A stretch of 64,000 nt of DNA. It comes from Antitrichia curtipendula. Taxonomy: Eukaryota; Streptophyta; Bryopsida; Hypnales; Leucodontaceae. The stretch lies in the NCBI GenBank assembly GCA_951230915.1, contig OX579636.1, positions 44,643,912 through 44,707,911 on the forward strand. The letters run 5' to 3'. Below are positions 1 to 12,560 of the stretch, piece after piece (the stretch's first letter is position 1; every line of letters starts with the position of its first letter). The notes beneath the pieces were generated by a model. That model worked only from the letters and a program-made list of their open reading frames with translations, made no database searches and had not been told where the DNA came from. A program made the translations under genes and the position numbers.

Positions 1-290
1 GTCCTCCTCACGTTCCCGCCCCAGTCGCTGGAGTTCCCGCCCCAGTCGCTGGAGTCCCCGCCCCCACTGTCTGGAGTCCCTGCCCCCACTCAATGGAGTC
101 CCCGCCCTGACTCTGGAGTCCCCGCCCTGCATGTTCCTAAATCCACGTGGCGTCCACGTGGCCTACTTTTTTGGTTTCATAAAGTCAACTTTGTGTTGAC
201 TGTATCGGGCGGGTGAGACCTCTAACGGACGTCCCGGACGGACGGACGGGCGAACCGGACGTCCGTACAGTATGACAACCATGAATCATA
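1..290. repeat. GC-rich imperfect tandem repeat and inverted CG-rich block
   Basis: The first 130 bases repeat a unit of about 18-21 bases built on CTGGAGTCCCCGCCC with small changes. At 142-160 the word CCACGTGG occurs twice around a short spacer, giving two ACGT (G-box-like) cores. At 221-272 ACGGACGTCC and its reverse complement GGACGTCCGT bracket a GGAC-rich run. Composition differs sharply from the AT-rich DNA that follows. It could be a transposon end or a minisatellite; no coding frame is supported. Confidence 0.6.
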
Positions 291-299
291 CACCTATCA

Positions 300-1080
300 T
301 TTTTTGAAAACCTAGACTATGCTATCTAGTTTCAAGCACTTCGTCAACTCCATGTTTTTCACCAAACATTCTTTTCAATTCTTGAGACAAAACCATCTTT
401 TTACATTTTCTACAAGGTGAGATTGACATCAACTTTTGCATCTCAATTATAAACCAACAAGTATCTACCTGTTATGCAAAATTCAAAAATTCTCTATCAA
501 TACCAAAAATTCAATATTCTTTATTATAAAGCATTAGGTGTGAAGCATTGGTGAGTATTATTCACACAAAACTAGAAATCCAAAAAATAAATAAATAGTA
601 AGGAAAGAGAGGGAAAAATAGTAGGAAAAGAGAGGGAGAAAAGTCATTAGAAATAGAGAGGTGCACAAAGAGTGGGCAAGGCATACTTGTTAATATAAAA
701 TGTCAATATCACAATTTGCATCTACTCCAAACATGACATTAATACCATTTTTCCATTTGACAAAACATGTTGTTAGAAAGCTAATGGTTATATCATTTTT
801 CCTTATTTTGTAAGAACGCCAATATCATTCTTCACATGAAAATGATGTAACCATATGCAGGAATGTGTCTAGATGTTAGTTTAGTCTCGAATGTTTTCTC
901 AATTTGAAAGTAGTTATTATGCTCCAGATAGCAGTAAAATCTCAGAAAAATTCTCAAACAAGATCTTTACTACGTGCACCCATGTCATTTGAATGATATG
1001 TAGATAATTATTATTAGTTGAGTCTCAAAATGTTTGCTCAAATTAGTTACTATGCAACGGTAGCGGGGCAACCACATGAA
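300..1080. other. AT-rich intergenic DNA, no gene seen
   Basis: No recognisable coding frame or RNA gene. A purine-rich stretch of GGGAAA/GAGAGG words lies near 600-665. Nothing else stands out. Confidence 0.6.
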
Positions 1081-1202
1081 TTTGGCAAAACTATGCTAGC
1101 TAAGTTGCTCAGAAGTTATGCAGGTGCTAGCTATGCAGGTTGTGAGTGCAGTGGTGCATGCTTGGCAAAACTTCTGCTTGTCAAGTTGCTCAGAAGTTAG
1201 AA
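1081..1202. repeat. Short direct duplication, two copies of about 40 bp
   Basis: A segment with TTGGCAAAACT followed by AAGTTGCTCAGAAGTTA appears at about 1081-1118 and again at about 1162-1199, separated by about 40 bases. It sits just upstream of the P450 relict. Confidence 0.65.
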
Positions 1203-1910
1203 GTGGCAAACACACAAATTTACCTCCAGGCCCATGAGGTCTCCCCGTCATTGGTTCCTTGCATTTGTTGGGCAAATTCTCAGTGCGGGATTTAACCAAA
1301 CTGGCCGAGACGTATGGTCCGCTGATGTGCATATGATTGGGGCCAAGGATAATTGTGGTGGCGACCTCTCGTGTAGCAGCGGAGGAGATTCTCAAGACCC
1401 AAGGCTCCAATTTCACAAACCAAATCACAACTTTTGTTTCAGATCTGATTGTTCCAAAAAGTATTGTGTTGCCTCTTTTTCCGATCCTCCTCTGGCTTGG
1501 AAATTAGATTCTGTGAGGATGTTGCAATTGAATCATATAACGTCGTTATGAGAACTAAGTGCTAGCATACAAAACGTGGTAGTGGTGAGGGATGTTATTT
1601 CCATAACAAGGCTCCATTTTCAAGCTAACTTCAATGAACAACTAATAGCAAATAATCGTAATGTTAGACAAACGTTTAAGCTTTGGAAAATTATATGACT
1701 CTCCTTTGTAAAAACGGCAATTAGTGAGTGATTTCCATTTGTACAAATTGAATTTGATTGAGGTTATGGAGATGATGTTTTGGATCATTGCATTTTGTCT
1801 TCAGATACGGAAGAGATACTGAGAAGCTTGAGTGTCTAGAATGCTCAAGATGGTAGGTAGTAGAATGATCGAGTTTAGGAAAATTAAGGTTTGCGCACCT
1901 ATTATCAACA

Positions 1911-2110
1911 CTAATGACACCTAAGCATGGTTAATATTTTTTAAACAAGAATTATTTACACTAATGACACCTAAGCATGGTTAATATTTTTTAAACAAGA
2001 ATTATTTACACTAATGACACCTAAGCATGGTTAATATTTTTTAAACAAGAATTATTTACACTAATGACACCTAAGCATGGTTAATATTTTTTAAACATGA
2101 ATTATTTTTA
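1911..2110. repeat. 50-bp tandem repeat, four copies
   Basis: A 50-bp unit starting CTAATGACACCTAAGCATGG is repeated head to tail at 1911, 1961, 2011 and 2061. The first three are identical; the fourth differs near its end (ACATGA for ACAAGA, then ATTTTTA). The near-identity implies recent expansion or conversion inside the dead P450 locus. Confidence 0.97.
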
Positions 2111-3167
2111 TTAGACCTCATTGGCAATTGAAAGTGAATTCCAACGCACTTTAGGTTGCATTATATAGACAATGTATGAATAAGTTATAAATTTTTAAGA
2201 TAATGTCTCTTGATCTACCAAAAAACCAATTGTAGGCTTTCATAGACTTTTGTGTACATCTTGAGTATCAATATCTAGTTATCTTTTACGTTGTTTGATT
2301 CAAATGTAGGTGTCGCATTTTGAATAGTATTGATAATGGGTGTTTATATCCCACTGCCATTTCAATTGTGTGACTAACATCTCCACTCTAAAGTATTTTA
2401 TAGTTTTAGAGCTCTAGGCATTTTAAAGTCCTTCATTTTTTAACTTGAATTGAAAGTCTTTTTATTTTAATTCTTTCTAGTTCAGTTCAATTTTTGTAGT
2501 GTGAAACTCATCCTTTTTTAACAATTGTGACCACATTTGATATCAGATATATCTTTGACGATAGACTCACCTATAAGGCTATACATGAAGAAGATACTAC
2601 ACATACAACTTAGTACAAGCAAACAACTTCAATTAGGAGCAAATATGCGAACAAAAAAAATTGTTCATGTCATACATGTGATTCCCCAAGATGGTGTCAC
2701 ATCAGTGCCTATGAAGAACCACATTGAAGTGGCCATAACTAACATCATGTCGCGCGTGATTCTTAAAAGGCGTTTCACTACTATGACATCAGGGAAAGAA
2801 CATGATGAAAAAGAACTTGAGCAAGTGAGCAATTTTCGAAAGATTTTTATGGGCATTGTCAAATATGCTCAAATTATAAATCTAGGAGATTTCATCCCTA
2901 TAATCAAGTGGATGGATGCCTTTGGGTTTGAAAGACAAATATAGGAGCTAAGAAAGAGAATGGATGTTTTTATGTGCTCAATCATTTTTGAGTATGTTGT
3001 GCAAAGGAAAAGCAGTTTGATTTTTGTCAAAGACATGGAAAATGTTCTTTTAGACCAGATGGAAGATAAGACATTGCAATTTGGCATTACTAATGACAAT
3101 GTCAATAGTGCATTGTGGGTAAGAGTTCAATTCCTTTCATTAAGCAAATGCTATTAAAAATTTATGT

Positions 3168-3431
3168 GGAAAATTTCATTAAAATGGCGCCATTCCGCCA
3201 CTTTGGCAGTTTTTATGTTTTAGATTGGGCGGTTTGAAATTTACAACTATCCTAGATGTCTAAAATCTATACTTTTTAAAAAAAAAATTTACAATTTAGA
3301 CCGTGTGGTCTGAAACCTATATCAGTTCTAGATTTTTGAAATCTATACCTATCCTAGATGTCATTTTTACAGTTTAGACTAGGCAGGCTGAAAATGGCAC
3401 ATGGAATACTGCCATTTTAATGAAATTCCCC
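3168..3431. mobile_element. MITE, about 260 bp, with 20-bp terminal inverted repeats
   Basis: The left end at about 3169-3188 carries AATTTCATTAAAATGGC and the right end at 3411-3431 its reverse complement GCCATTTTAATGAAATT. The inverted similarity continues inward less perfectly (CATTCC / GGAATA). Inside, CTATCCTAGATGTC occurs twice. There is no ORF. The element lies between two P450 pseudogene pieces. The target duplication is unclear, so the superfamily is not assigned. Confidence 0.75.
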
Positions 3432-4350
3432 ATTCATATATTTTATTTCTCTTTAATTTAAAGATTTCATGAGGTGAATTTTTGAAGTTAAGATTAAAAA
3501 CTATAGTCATAGGCAAACCACTTGAAGGTATTTTCGTGTTGAGTTGATGATCTGTTTGTTAGAAAATGATATGATGAAATTCATACATTAAATTTTCTAT
3601 TCTCTTGTCAAAGTTTTAAAATCATATTGTTGATTTTAAGTCTTTAAGTTCATCTTGTGAATAGGTTCAAATAATGCACCTTGAAATTTTCCTTTTCTTT
3701 TGAAAAACAGGATGCTTTTGCAGCAAGTATCAATATAACTATTGATACAATAGAGTGGGCAATTGCAGAATGCAATCACAATTCCATTGTCATGAAGAGG
3801 GTGCAAGTAGAGCTTGATACTATTGTAGGAAAGTTTCAAAGAGTGGAAATTGTTGATGTTCCTAACCTCAAGTATTTACAAGCCATCATCAAAGAAAACT
3901 TTCGTCTTCATCCAATAGTCCCAATGCTACTTCTTCATGTGAGTGAAAAAACTTGCAAGGTTTTAGAGTATCATATACCAGTAAAAACATCAGTTTTTGT
4001 AAATATTGCAACAATCGCTCAAGATCCAAGGTTGTGGGAGGATCCTATGACTTTCAAGCCTGAAAAATTCCTAGATGAGATGCCTCATGCTAACGTGCAC
4101 TTTGAAGGGCAAAATTTCAAATTGCTACTGTTTGAATCAGGGTGAAGACAATGTCCAAGCGTCATGCTAGCTTCAGCATTGATTCACATTATGGTCGCAA
4201 CTTTTATGCAATTTTTTGACTAGTTTCTTCCTAATGGTTTGCAACCTATGAATTTAGATATGTCACAAGATGAAGGGATTGGGCATGTATTAGCTCACCC
4301 TTTGATTGCCATACTGAAGGCTTGCTTGTCTATTATGACATTAAATTAGC

Positions 4351-5640
4351 ATTTTTGAAATAGTTATTTATATATAGATATCATCTACAATTTGTTTGAC
4401 AAAAAAGATGAGACAATGAACTTGTATTCATATCTGCACTTATATGAATATGTACTCAATCCATATTCATATTTGTATTGATACATATATATTCTATATT
4501 TGTATTTGTACCTATATACATATATTTTTGGAAGGTGGCTTTTTTTTTTTTAGCAAAGGTGGCTAGTGTTTTTATTGAATAGAGTTGGCTAGTGTTTTTG
4601 ATGAGATAGTAGGATGTGAACAATTTACTTGTGTAAGCTCTTGTCTTGGAGCTTCTTCATAAGTGAGATTATAGAGTTGAGTGTACATTCTTCCCAAAGC
4701 CTACTTCATATTGTCCACATTGTGGTGGGCAAGTATAAAGTCTCCCAAAGTAAGGAGATCTACAACTTACAATCCTACAAAGACAACTAGTTGTGCTATT
4801 TTTTGTACATAATTGGAAAGCTTGTTTCATATAAGCCCATAACAAAGAGAGTCGTTGATGTGTTTGAATAGCCATATTTGTGAAATTGAGACAAAATGCA
4901 CATTTTGAGCTTTCCTCCCCATTATGGGGGACCATCATTCTAATGAATTAAAGTTTTATAAATGAATTAAAGTTTTATAAATGAATTAAAGGTTTATAAA
5001 TGAATCTACTTTCAATGATCAAAGGTTTATAAATGTTTTCACATATTAAGCCTCAATTTATCAAATTATCTTGATATTGAACACTTGATATCTTCTAAAT
5101 GTAAGATAATATGAGATTCATTTTAATTGATCAAGCTCCTTGCAATCTTGATGGAAAGGATTTCTTTAAGATTTTAAGAATTACATTTTCATTAGTTTGA
5201 GATCCCAATTTAAGCAAGTTAAACTCAATCTTCACCACTAAGTGGCCAGTAAACTAAAATATTAGGATCACCTCTTTCAATTATCAAAGGTCTCAATGTC
5301 TATACCACCTAAAGTTGTTCAAATAAACAAATATGGTCTCTCTAGTTATATCATTAATGCTTGAATTCAATTCATAGGAATTCAACTACTCTACAATGGT
5401 GGGACTATGTGCTTCATTGAATATATAATTTCACCTATACAAGGTCAAAAGAAAAATACAACTCAAAAAGTGGAGAGGGAGTTAAATATACATTGGTTGT
5501 ACAAAGAGAATCTACATTCTTATTTTACTAGAATTTGTTTCACATTTTGGTTAAATCAATAACCTAAAACACCGAGCTGATTAATATGTGAGGCTACAGG
5601 TAACACGGGAATTCACTCACGATTGCAACAGATATAACGA
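4351..5640. other. AT-rich intergenic DNA between P450 relict and EME1
   Basis: No gene recognised. It holds the small 19-bp tandem repeat listed separately and simple AT-rich sequence. The last part, from about 5580, may be the downstream flank or 3' UTR of the minus-strand EME1 gene, but no clear polyadenylation signal decides it. Confidence 0.55.
4943..5001. repeat. 19-bp tandem repeat, three copies
   Basis: The unit ATGAATTAAAGTTTTATAA starts at 4943, 4962 and 4981, the last with GG for GT. A looser copy (AAAGGTTTATAAATG) follows near 5020. Confidence 0.85.
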
Positions 5641-5907
5641 AAGTGAGGAGCCCGCAAATCTCCACAACAAGCATACTGCAACCTCACATAGAAACAATGA
5701 CTCAAGAGCAGATTCAAAACCTTCCACCGTCACCATCCTCAAGGACTGTTGTACAAAGATCACTTGAAAAAAGGTTCAAAATGTATGACTGGGGACCATA
5801 TCTTCTGTTGTTTGGAAAATGCGAAGTGCCATACGATTGGACTCCTGAGATCTGTCAATGAGAATAAATTGACTAATAGAATTACATCTGTCTCACGAAA
5901 ATGCGGC

Positions 5908-8900
5908 TTAATCAGAATCATCAAAATGATCAGCTCCTTCTTCCACATCATCTGTCTTGAGGTTGCCATTCTGGGCCATAAAAATTCGGTAGATGCGACG
6001 AGAGCACGTTGGGCCAACCCGCCGCCGTTGCTCGGGACCGAACACGCCCACTCGGATCAGATCTTGCAAGAGGAGCTCCTTCTGGTGCACCTGCAATGGG
6101 TTTGGAGAAGACGGAAGCGAGAAACTTAGGGGTTTTGCCAGAGTTGACCCGTACACTAAAGACGGCATGCCCGCATCAACCCAAGTACCATTTTAGCTAA
6201 GTGGAATTCGTCCCACACTGCCCAAGTTGTGACAGTTAGCAAATTGGTACCTCCTAGCTCCCGCGCTAACTTACAATGAATTTACATTATTTTCATCAAT
6301 TTACTTGAAATCACCGATTCTGAAAAACGTGCATACATCTGGACAAATGCGTCCATTTTAATGATTCGAACAGCTAAATCGACTTTCACCAAGTAGTGTA
6401 AATAGTTAAATTGAAAGCCTAAATTCCCATAAAAATCTTGCAAGTGCGGGCACACAATAGCTTACTGACTTTCAAGTAGCTAGAAGGTCTGATGGGGCTT
6501 GACACCACAACTAGCTAATTAGTGCTACATACTTGGTGCGTGCGCCAGGCGGGACCATACAAGATTTGTAGAAAAAAATGCAGAATCTACAACCACCTCT
6601 AACTAGCATCGATTGGAGAAAACATCAAGAAAACTCATAAAACATTGAAATCGTCGAGAGGGCAGTCACCGTTATTGTTGGGTCAAGGTAAGCCTTGAGG
6701 AGAGCACGCATGGTGCCGAATCGCTTGGCAACTGCCAGGGCGACGGCCCCGGGAGTATGTGGAAGAGCGACGAGTGCTTTCAGCCTTCACAGATAATTGA
6801 TATTCCAAAACAGTTAGTAAATGCAACAGAATCCATAGCACTACAAATTTAGCTCCAGAAATCAATGAACTGTTCTAGTTGTAAAGAACAAATATATATA
6901 GACGATAGTTCATAGTTGGCGGACACAAGCTCAGTAAGCTATATTCACACTCGGGCTTGTGACTGAAGCATTTATTCAGTAATGAATAGAACTCTGATGC
7001 TGCACTTCTGACGCCTGTTCTAAGCACATGAGAATATGTCTTGTACGAACAACTAACTGCAGGGCACTTCACACCATTACTTAAGTGAAGTGAATGTGAA
7101 ATAAGTTAAGGTACACTGAACTTCTTCTCTAGTAAGCCATTCTGCGATCATATTCCTCCCAAGTAAGCCATTTAAGGTCAGTAACTTTTATACAGAGGTG
7201 CATGCAATTTACAAGATTCACAAGTATGGAAACTGAAAGCTAGAGGTTTGTATACTCACCACAAGCTCTTCTTGATTTCTTCCTTAAAAGTGTCGCTGGT
7301 CGTGACATGATCTCCGTTCTTGCTTACCGACAAAGAAGTAGATTTTTCTCTGCATATCAAGGCGGTCATCTTCGTCACAATAATGTATCTTTATCAAAAA
7401 TGTCAGACGAGAACCGGACCCAAAGCCCGATCAGCAGAAGGTCAAGAAAGTTGTCCATTAAGAAATTACCGTCTCAGTTCAGAATCCTTCGAGACAAACA
7501 AATCAAGGGTCAAAGATTTAAATATAACCGCAAAAACTACACACGAATGACTTAAAAAAACACGAACGACTCTCCAAGAAATTTGCAATCGGGGGAAACA
7601 AGTCACATACTTAAAGGGACAATCTGCGAGGCTCCTCATTAAACCAGTAACGTGTTCTGCCACCTCAGCTTCGTCCAAACACAACCTCGAGTGAACTCCA
7701 TTATGATGCGTCAAAAGTCTCGCTATTGCCTACAATGAACAGCAAACACATACACGACATTATACTTTCAGCGCTGAAACTTAAAATAGCACAAAAAAGG
7801 AAATACAATGGAATTATTTCCACTATCAATACAACATAGCATCCAGTAGAACTGATTTGTCTAGTGCACCCACGAAAATTGATTATCAAGCTGAAGAATG
7901 TTTTCGAAAGACTGGCAAACATGTGTACCTTCTCAACAGGTGGCCTCTTCCATACAGTATCTCCACTCTTGTAATGTGTCTGTTCTCTGAGATAATTATG
8001 AAAACACATTCAGCCACCTGGAAATATGTTGGCAAAAACAGATGACTAAGAATGAAGGTAGGGTTCCACACTCAGCGATGAAAAAGAAAAACATACTTCT
8101 TGTTGAGATACCACTTCAGCTTGTTGACCAAGAAGCAGATGGTGAAACCTGGGTAACGGGCTTGAGTGGAATTGATGAGTGTATCCAAGGTATTACCACC
8201 GACCATACCAGCAAACTCTTCAGCTTCCAATACAAAAAGTATGTAAGGGACATCAACTTCCTCCAGTACAAGCTGCGACACGACCACAAGAAAGAGGTTA
8301 TGGCAAGCAAGAAATTTTCAAATAGTCTCCCACAGGAAACCAGGGTCTCGTACTTTCACTGAGTAGTCTGTTCCTATTAAGCTGGGAGTGTCCACACATC
8401 CTGGTTCGATAGACAGTAACTGCAAACAAATGCTACCTAATTCAAGCTCCACGATGCAGTAGTTATCAGAAAATGATCAGAACCCTCGTCTGGAAGTATA
8501 CAGACAGGTATTCCCCTCAGCAGTATGGTGGCGGATCCAAGGCTCAGCTTCTGATTCCTCAGGTAACCCAAAATAAAATTCTTTAACCCCGAAAAAAACT
8601 GACTACAATTTGCCGAACAGCTGTCTGGAATAAAGATTCTGTATTAATGACCGAACTCAAGAAGGGACATGCAATCCTTGCATATTAACCATGGGTCATA
8701 CAAGCAAGTCCTTGAATTGTACCCTACAAATAAAGATTTACCTTAGAACTTGGCCCCTCGGTTTGTGAATCCGCATCTTCAGCATTCCAAAATCTGCTCG
8801 CGGCCTCCCCAGAGGAATCTTCGCTGGGACGCTTCATGCGCCATATGATTGACCTAGGGCAGGGATTGGAAACGAGTTGGTACTGTAGCTGCTTATCTGC

Positions 8901-11900
8901 CAGTTTGTTCAGCAGGTGCCCTGCCGGAATCAAAAGCAGGTAGTTCAGCTGTCTTCTGCTCATTACGAACTGGAGGGTTCACGTCATGGGAGAATTGCCA
9001 AGAATAATGGGACCTTAAGAAGTTTCGATGTTTCTTACAGAAAATAGCTCTAGTGATATAGAATACACTCATATACTAGTTGGGAACGACTGCAACAACA
9101 CAGAAAACCGATAATACACAACACATATTGATGCTCAAAGCCGGGAGCAGACGACCTCCGATGACACCATTCTCGATGATTTTGGTGTCAATCAGCGCCC
9201 GAGTATTCTGTAACGCAAACTTTCCATTCTCCCATCGTTTCTTTTCGTGCTCCAGTCTACGTCGTTCCTTCGCTTCCTCCCTTGCAGCCTCCTTCCGCAG
9301 CTTCTCCTCCTGTTAATAAGCAATACTATCAGGGACTCTGCTCCAAAAAATCAAATAAGTGGACTGATGCCAAATATCGCGGCTGGAGAAGACTAGAAGT
9401 CAGAAAAATGTTGTGCAGAACGAACAGGAATAGCTGTGTCGAGATAGCAGTTACGTTAAAGGTCGGTTTCTCTTCCTACCATGACAAGAGAATCATAACC
9501 CCTAAAGAACTGAGAGGCCCAAATCGGACCTAATTATTTTTTCAACGCTTTAATGGGTCATATGGGGTCTCACTTTTTGTCGATTTTACTAGTTTTTTTA
9601 CCAACAAGTGCAATGTTTTTCACTGATTCTGGTGAAATAAATGTAGCCCCCATCTGAATTATAATTTTCATAATATGATCAAATCAAATTTGTCATTTTA
9701 AAACCATGAAATCTCGGTCCTTCAGGGGTTCAACTTTAACTTTCAACCTGATACCCAATGCCCAAACCCGTGCAGAACATCAACAAAACATTCATTCAGG
9801 TGTATAACAAGACGTTGCAAACCTCTCGCTTTCGTCGATTATCCTCTTGCAGCTTCTTCTTCTCATCTTCCTTCCGTCGCTTCACCTCAGCCTTCTCCTC
9901 AGTTTTCCGCAACCTCTCAGCTTCTTTTGCCCGTAACATTTCACTTCGTTCAAACGCCTTCTCTTCTTCAGTCATTGGAATCCCACGTGCAGTTTTCCTC
10001 TTCTTCCTGGTGCCACCAGTCTGAACTTCCTGTACATTGTGAATCTCTGGGACCTGTGTATGTGCACGCAGAGTGCTGAAATTAGTGTCTAGATTCAGAT
10101 CAGACGTCTCTAGTTCATTTGAACGCGTAGGCTCCAACGTTGAGGACGGAAATGTCAAATTGTCCTCGTCATTCCGGTGGTCAAGACCCTTTCCGGAATT
10201 GCATCTGTTCCACAGACTTGAGGCTGGTCTTTTGGAACTTGAGGCGAATGTCGAGCCTTGCCCACTGGGAGAATTGGATCTGCCACTTCCAAACGGATCC
10301 AGTGTACAATCTCCATTGACAGAGGAAAGACGAGGTGGAGACCAGGTAGGGCCATCGTCATCCAAAAGATCATTATTCTCAGCTTCGTCATCCAACTCAA
10401 CAACATTCTCCAAGAGATTTGGCTGCTGGGACGCACTGCAAGGTGCAAGGCGGCATCGCTGGAATGACTGCTCCGAGTCAGTGTCAGAGTCCAAGCATAC
10501 CACATTGCCCGTACCTGAACAGAGTTTAAAACATGTCAACATATGCCACTTGTGGGTCTCCTTACAACAGAACATCGACAATATCGTGAGCATCGTGAGG
10601 CTCGAACGACATGTTGGATTGTAAGGCTGGCAAGGAAGAAGATACTAAGACTGTTAGGACTTGATCGAGTCTCCTATACTGACCCCAGCTACCAGCAGCG
10701 ACACTTCTGTTCACACTCTTGGTTGAGCTATCAACATGTAGTATTATCAACAGAGCATATTCTCTTTCAAACTCATACAACAAATAGAGAACGTGAAAAC
10801 CTGATGGATTTAGGCGATGAGAGTTATTGCTGGGCCTTATGATCGCGCTTCTAGGTGGCGCCGAAACGTCAGAATCTGATAAAGAAACCACCAGTTTAGG
10901 TCGAGATAAAACTTCTGGTATTGTTTTGACGGCACCGAGTACAGGTTTGACAACGACTGATTTGTCCTCCGGTACAATCACATCGGTGGAAATGGTTCCA
11001 GAAGCTAAAGTCGGCGTGTGCGTTTCCTTATATGTTGGAAGAAGTGAACTGGTGATCTTGAGTCCATCACGACGCTTGACTTGCTTAAAGGGTAAGCTCT
11101 GCTGCACCAATGATACTCTGCCTCCGTTGCCCTTCCAATCCACCAACAAATGGTTGTCTTCATCCTCAGAATCCGTGTCTGTCAACCCAGATACAGTCAC
11201 CCTATCATTAATACAATCGCGAGATCCCGCCACATATAACACACAAGAAATTTCGTATCAAATAGAAATTATAACCTCTTGTCAATAGGAATTGTGAGCT
11301 TACATAATCACTCCTGTAAGGACATACTAGCATTTGTTTAAAATTCAGAACCCTAATTGATCAACCATTTGTAACCCCACACCACATTTGAGCACTTCCG
11401 CCCAGGAATAAATCCCAATAGGTTCGGCAATAGAGATACATATGTTGAAAGGGACTCCAAAATTTCTAGCAAGAGAGAAGCTGCAAGTAACGCAAATGAA
11501 TTTGAAATGAATTAAAAAAAAAAATCAGACTGGTAAACGAACAAGGCGCATACAAAGGAAAAAGATTATGAAAACCCAGTACAGTAGTCCACAACAAATG
11601 GTATGCACATCCAATTCCAGAAACCATCACAATGAAGCAAGGAACAAGGCCATACCATTGATAGGAAATTCTCGCTCGAGAGTCGGCATTGTGAGCGGCA
11701 TGAGAAAACTCTGTCCAAGCTCATTAGAAAATTGAACCCGGAGCTGCTTCTAAGTGCGTCCCTACATTCATATGCTCCAGCTTTGATTTCCAACCCCTAC
11801 ATTGTGCACAACGCGACAACGCACATTGAAACCCTAACCAGAAACCTGCATTCCAGAACCTCAGCAGGGAGAACCTACTGAGTAAATTTTCACCATTTTT

Positions 11901-12263
11901 TAAAGCCTCGAGACTCCTCCCTCTCAAAATCCCTAGCTGCCACGCTCCATCCATCGTATCTCCATCGCCACAACGTACAACTCAAGTTCATTGAAATCCG
12001 GGATTGAAATAACCAGAAGACCCGAACCGGATCCCTGATCTTCAAACCTACACAGAAAAGCTGAGCTTTCGACAATGGAAACCTTAATCCCTCACGAAAC
12101 TCGCAACGGACATCAGAAACCTTCCATTCTCCGACCTGCCAGTGCGAAGAAATACGAATTTCCGACTTCAGAAGCAAATGGTTCCCCTTTCGAATCAGGT
12201 TTGCTGACTTTATGAGAGATTTACTTCAATAAAGCTATTCTACTCAAAGGTTCCGTCCGCCAT
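5908..12263 (-). CDS. EME1: Crossover junction endonuclease EME1 (11 exons, 741 aa)
   Basis: Non-catalytic partner of MUS81 in the nucleus; the complex cuts flaps, stalled forks and recombination intermediates. Exons, read on the minus strand: 12263-12244, 11201-10801, 10514-9823, 9309-9156, 8920-8742, 8272-8097, 7986-7929, 7729-7611, 7388-7260, 6784-6670, 6090-5908. All borders are GT/AG and all phases join, giving 2226 bases including the TAA stop. Residues 1-310 are acidic and low in complexity, with SDSD/DTDSE motifs typical of EME1 N-termini. Residues about 315-410 are a Lys/Glu/Arg-rich coiled coil ending KKRWENGKFA. The ERCC4-type nuclease-like domain follows (VIGGHLL, VDVPYILFVLEAEEF, VWKRPPVEK, LDEAEVAEHVTGL). 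The helix-hairpin-helix region contains LWLKALVALPHTPGAVALAV, and the C-terminus is RRIYRIFMAQNGNLKTDD. No MUS81-type ERK motif is seen, as expected for EME1. Weakest point: exon 1 codes only seven residues (MADGTFE) with donor GTAGAAT after a 1-kb first intron; transcript data would settle it. Confidence 0.93.
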
Positions 12264-12560
12264 AGCTCGCGAAATAGGCTGCAAAATCAGAGATGTTCGG
12301 GGCAGCAAAGGGGCTTCTGAGAGTGGGTGTACGTGACGGAGCTCCTCCGGCGATCCGTTGGGTTTTCAAATTTGCTATCTAGGAAAACCTTAGATTCTGT
12401 TCTATTCAAAATTGGATGAATGAATTGGATGTGGATGGAATAGTTTCATCCCTGAGACACAGTAATACTACCGGTTATCCTTCACTCGTAAGTCATAACA
12501 TTGGAAATTGGGATAATCCCACCCTAGATCTTTAGGAGTGAATTTAGTTTAGTTTGCAAA
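12264..12560 (-). promoter_or_regulatory. Presumed EME1 promoter and 5' leader
   Basis: This stretch upstream of the EME1 ATG is clearly richer in G and C than the DNA beyond it, as is the rest of the gene. No TATA box or other element is convincing. The call rests on position and composition only. Confidence 0.4.

Larger units (their letters stand above)
1205..4350 (+). pseudogene. Decayed class-A cytochrome P450 (CYP71-clan-like)
   Basis: Pieces of one plant P450 occur in order on the plus strand. At 1223 comes the proline hinge PPGP, then GLPVIGS and AETYGPLMCI. At 2590-3030 is a middle piece (ILKRRF, then NLGDFIPIIKWMDAFG). At 3708-4145 come the I-helix region (AASINIT in place of the usual AGTDTT), the K-helix KENFRLHP (ExxR kept), FKPEKFLD, and the haem loop FESG-stop-RQCPS, followed to about 4345 by a typical C-terminus (DMSQDEGIGHVLAHPL). 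Stops fall at 1235 (TGA), 1334 (TGA), after ERQI near 2942 (TAG), at 4143 (TGA in the haem loop) and near 4218. The I-helix acid-Thr pair is missing and so is the Gly after the haem Cys. Family is inferred from motifs; the subfamily cannot be set. It is not functional as read. A tandem repeat and a MITE lie between the pieces, in what were probably introns. Confidence 0.88.

Noticed and set aside
1911..2110. Considered as a CRISPR-like array
   Set aside because: The repeats are head to tail without spacers, in a eukaryotic setting.
10073..10624. 183-codon plus-strand open frame
   Set aside because: It is antisense to EME1 exon 3, whose minus-strand product is recognisable and joins in phase with its neighbours; this frame is a shadow.
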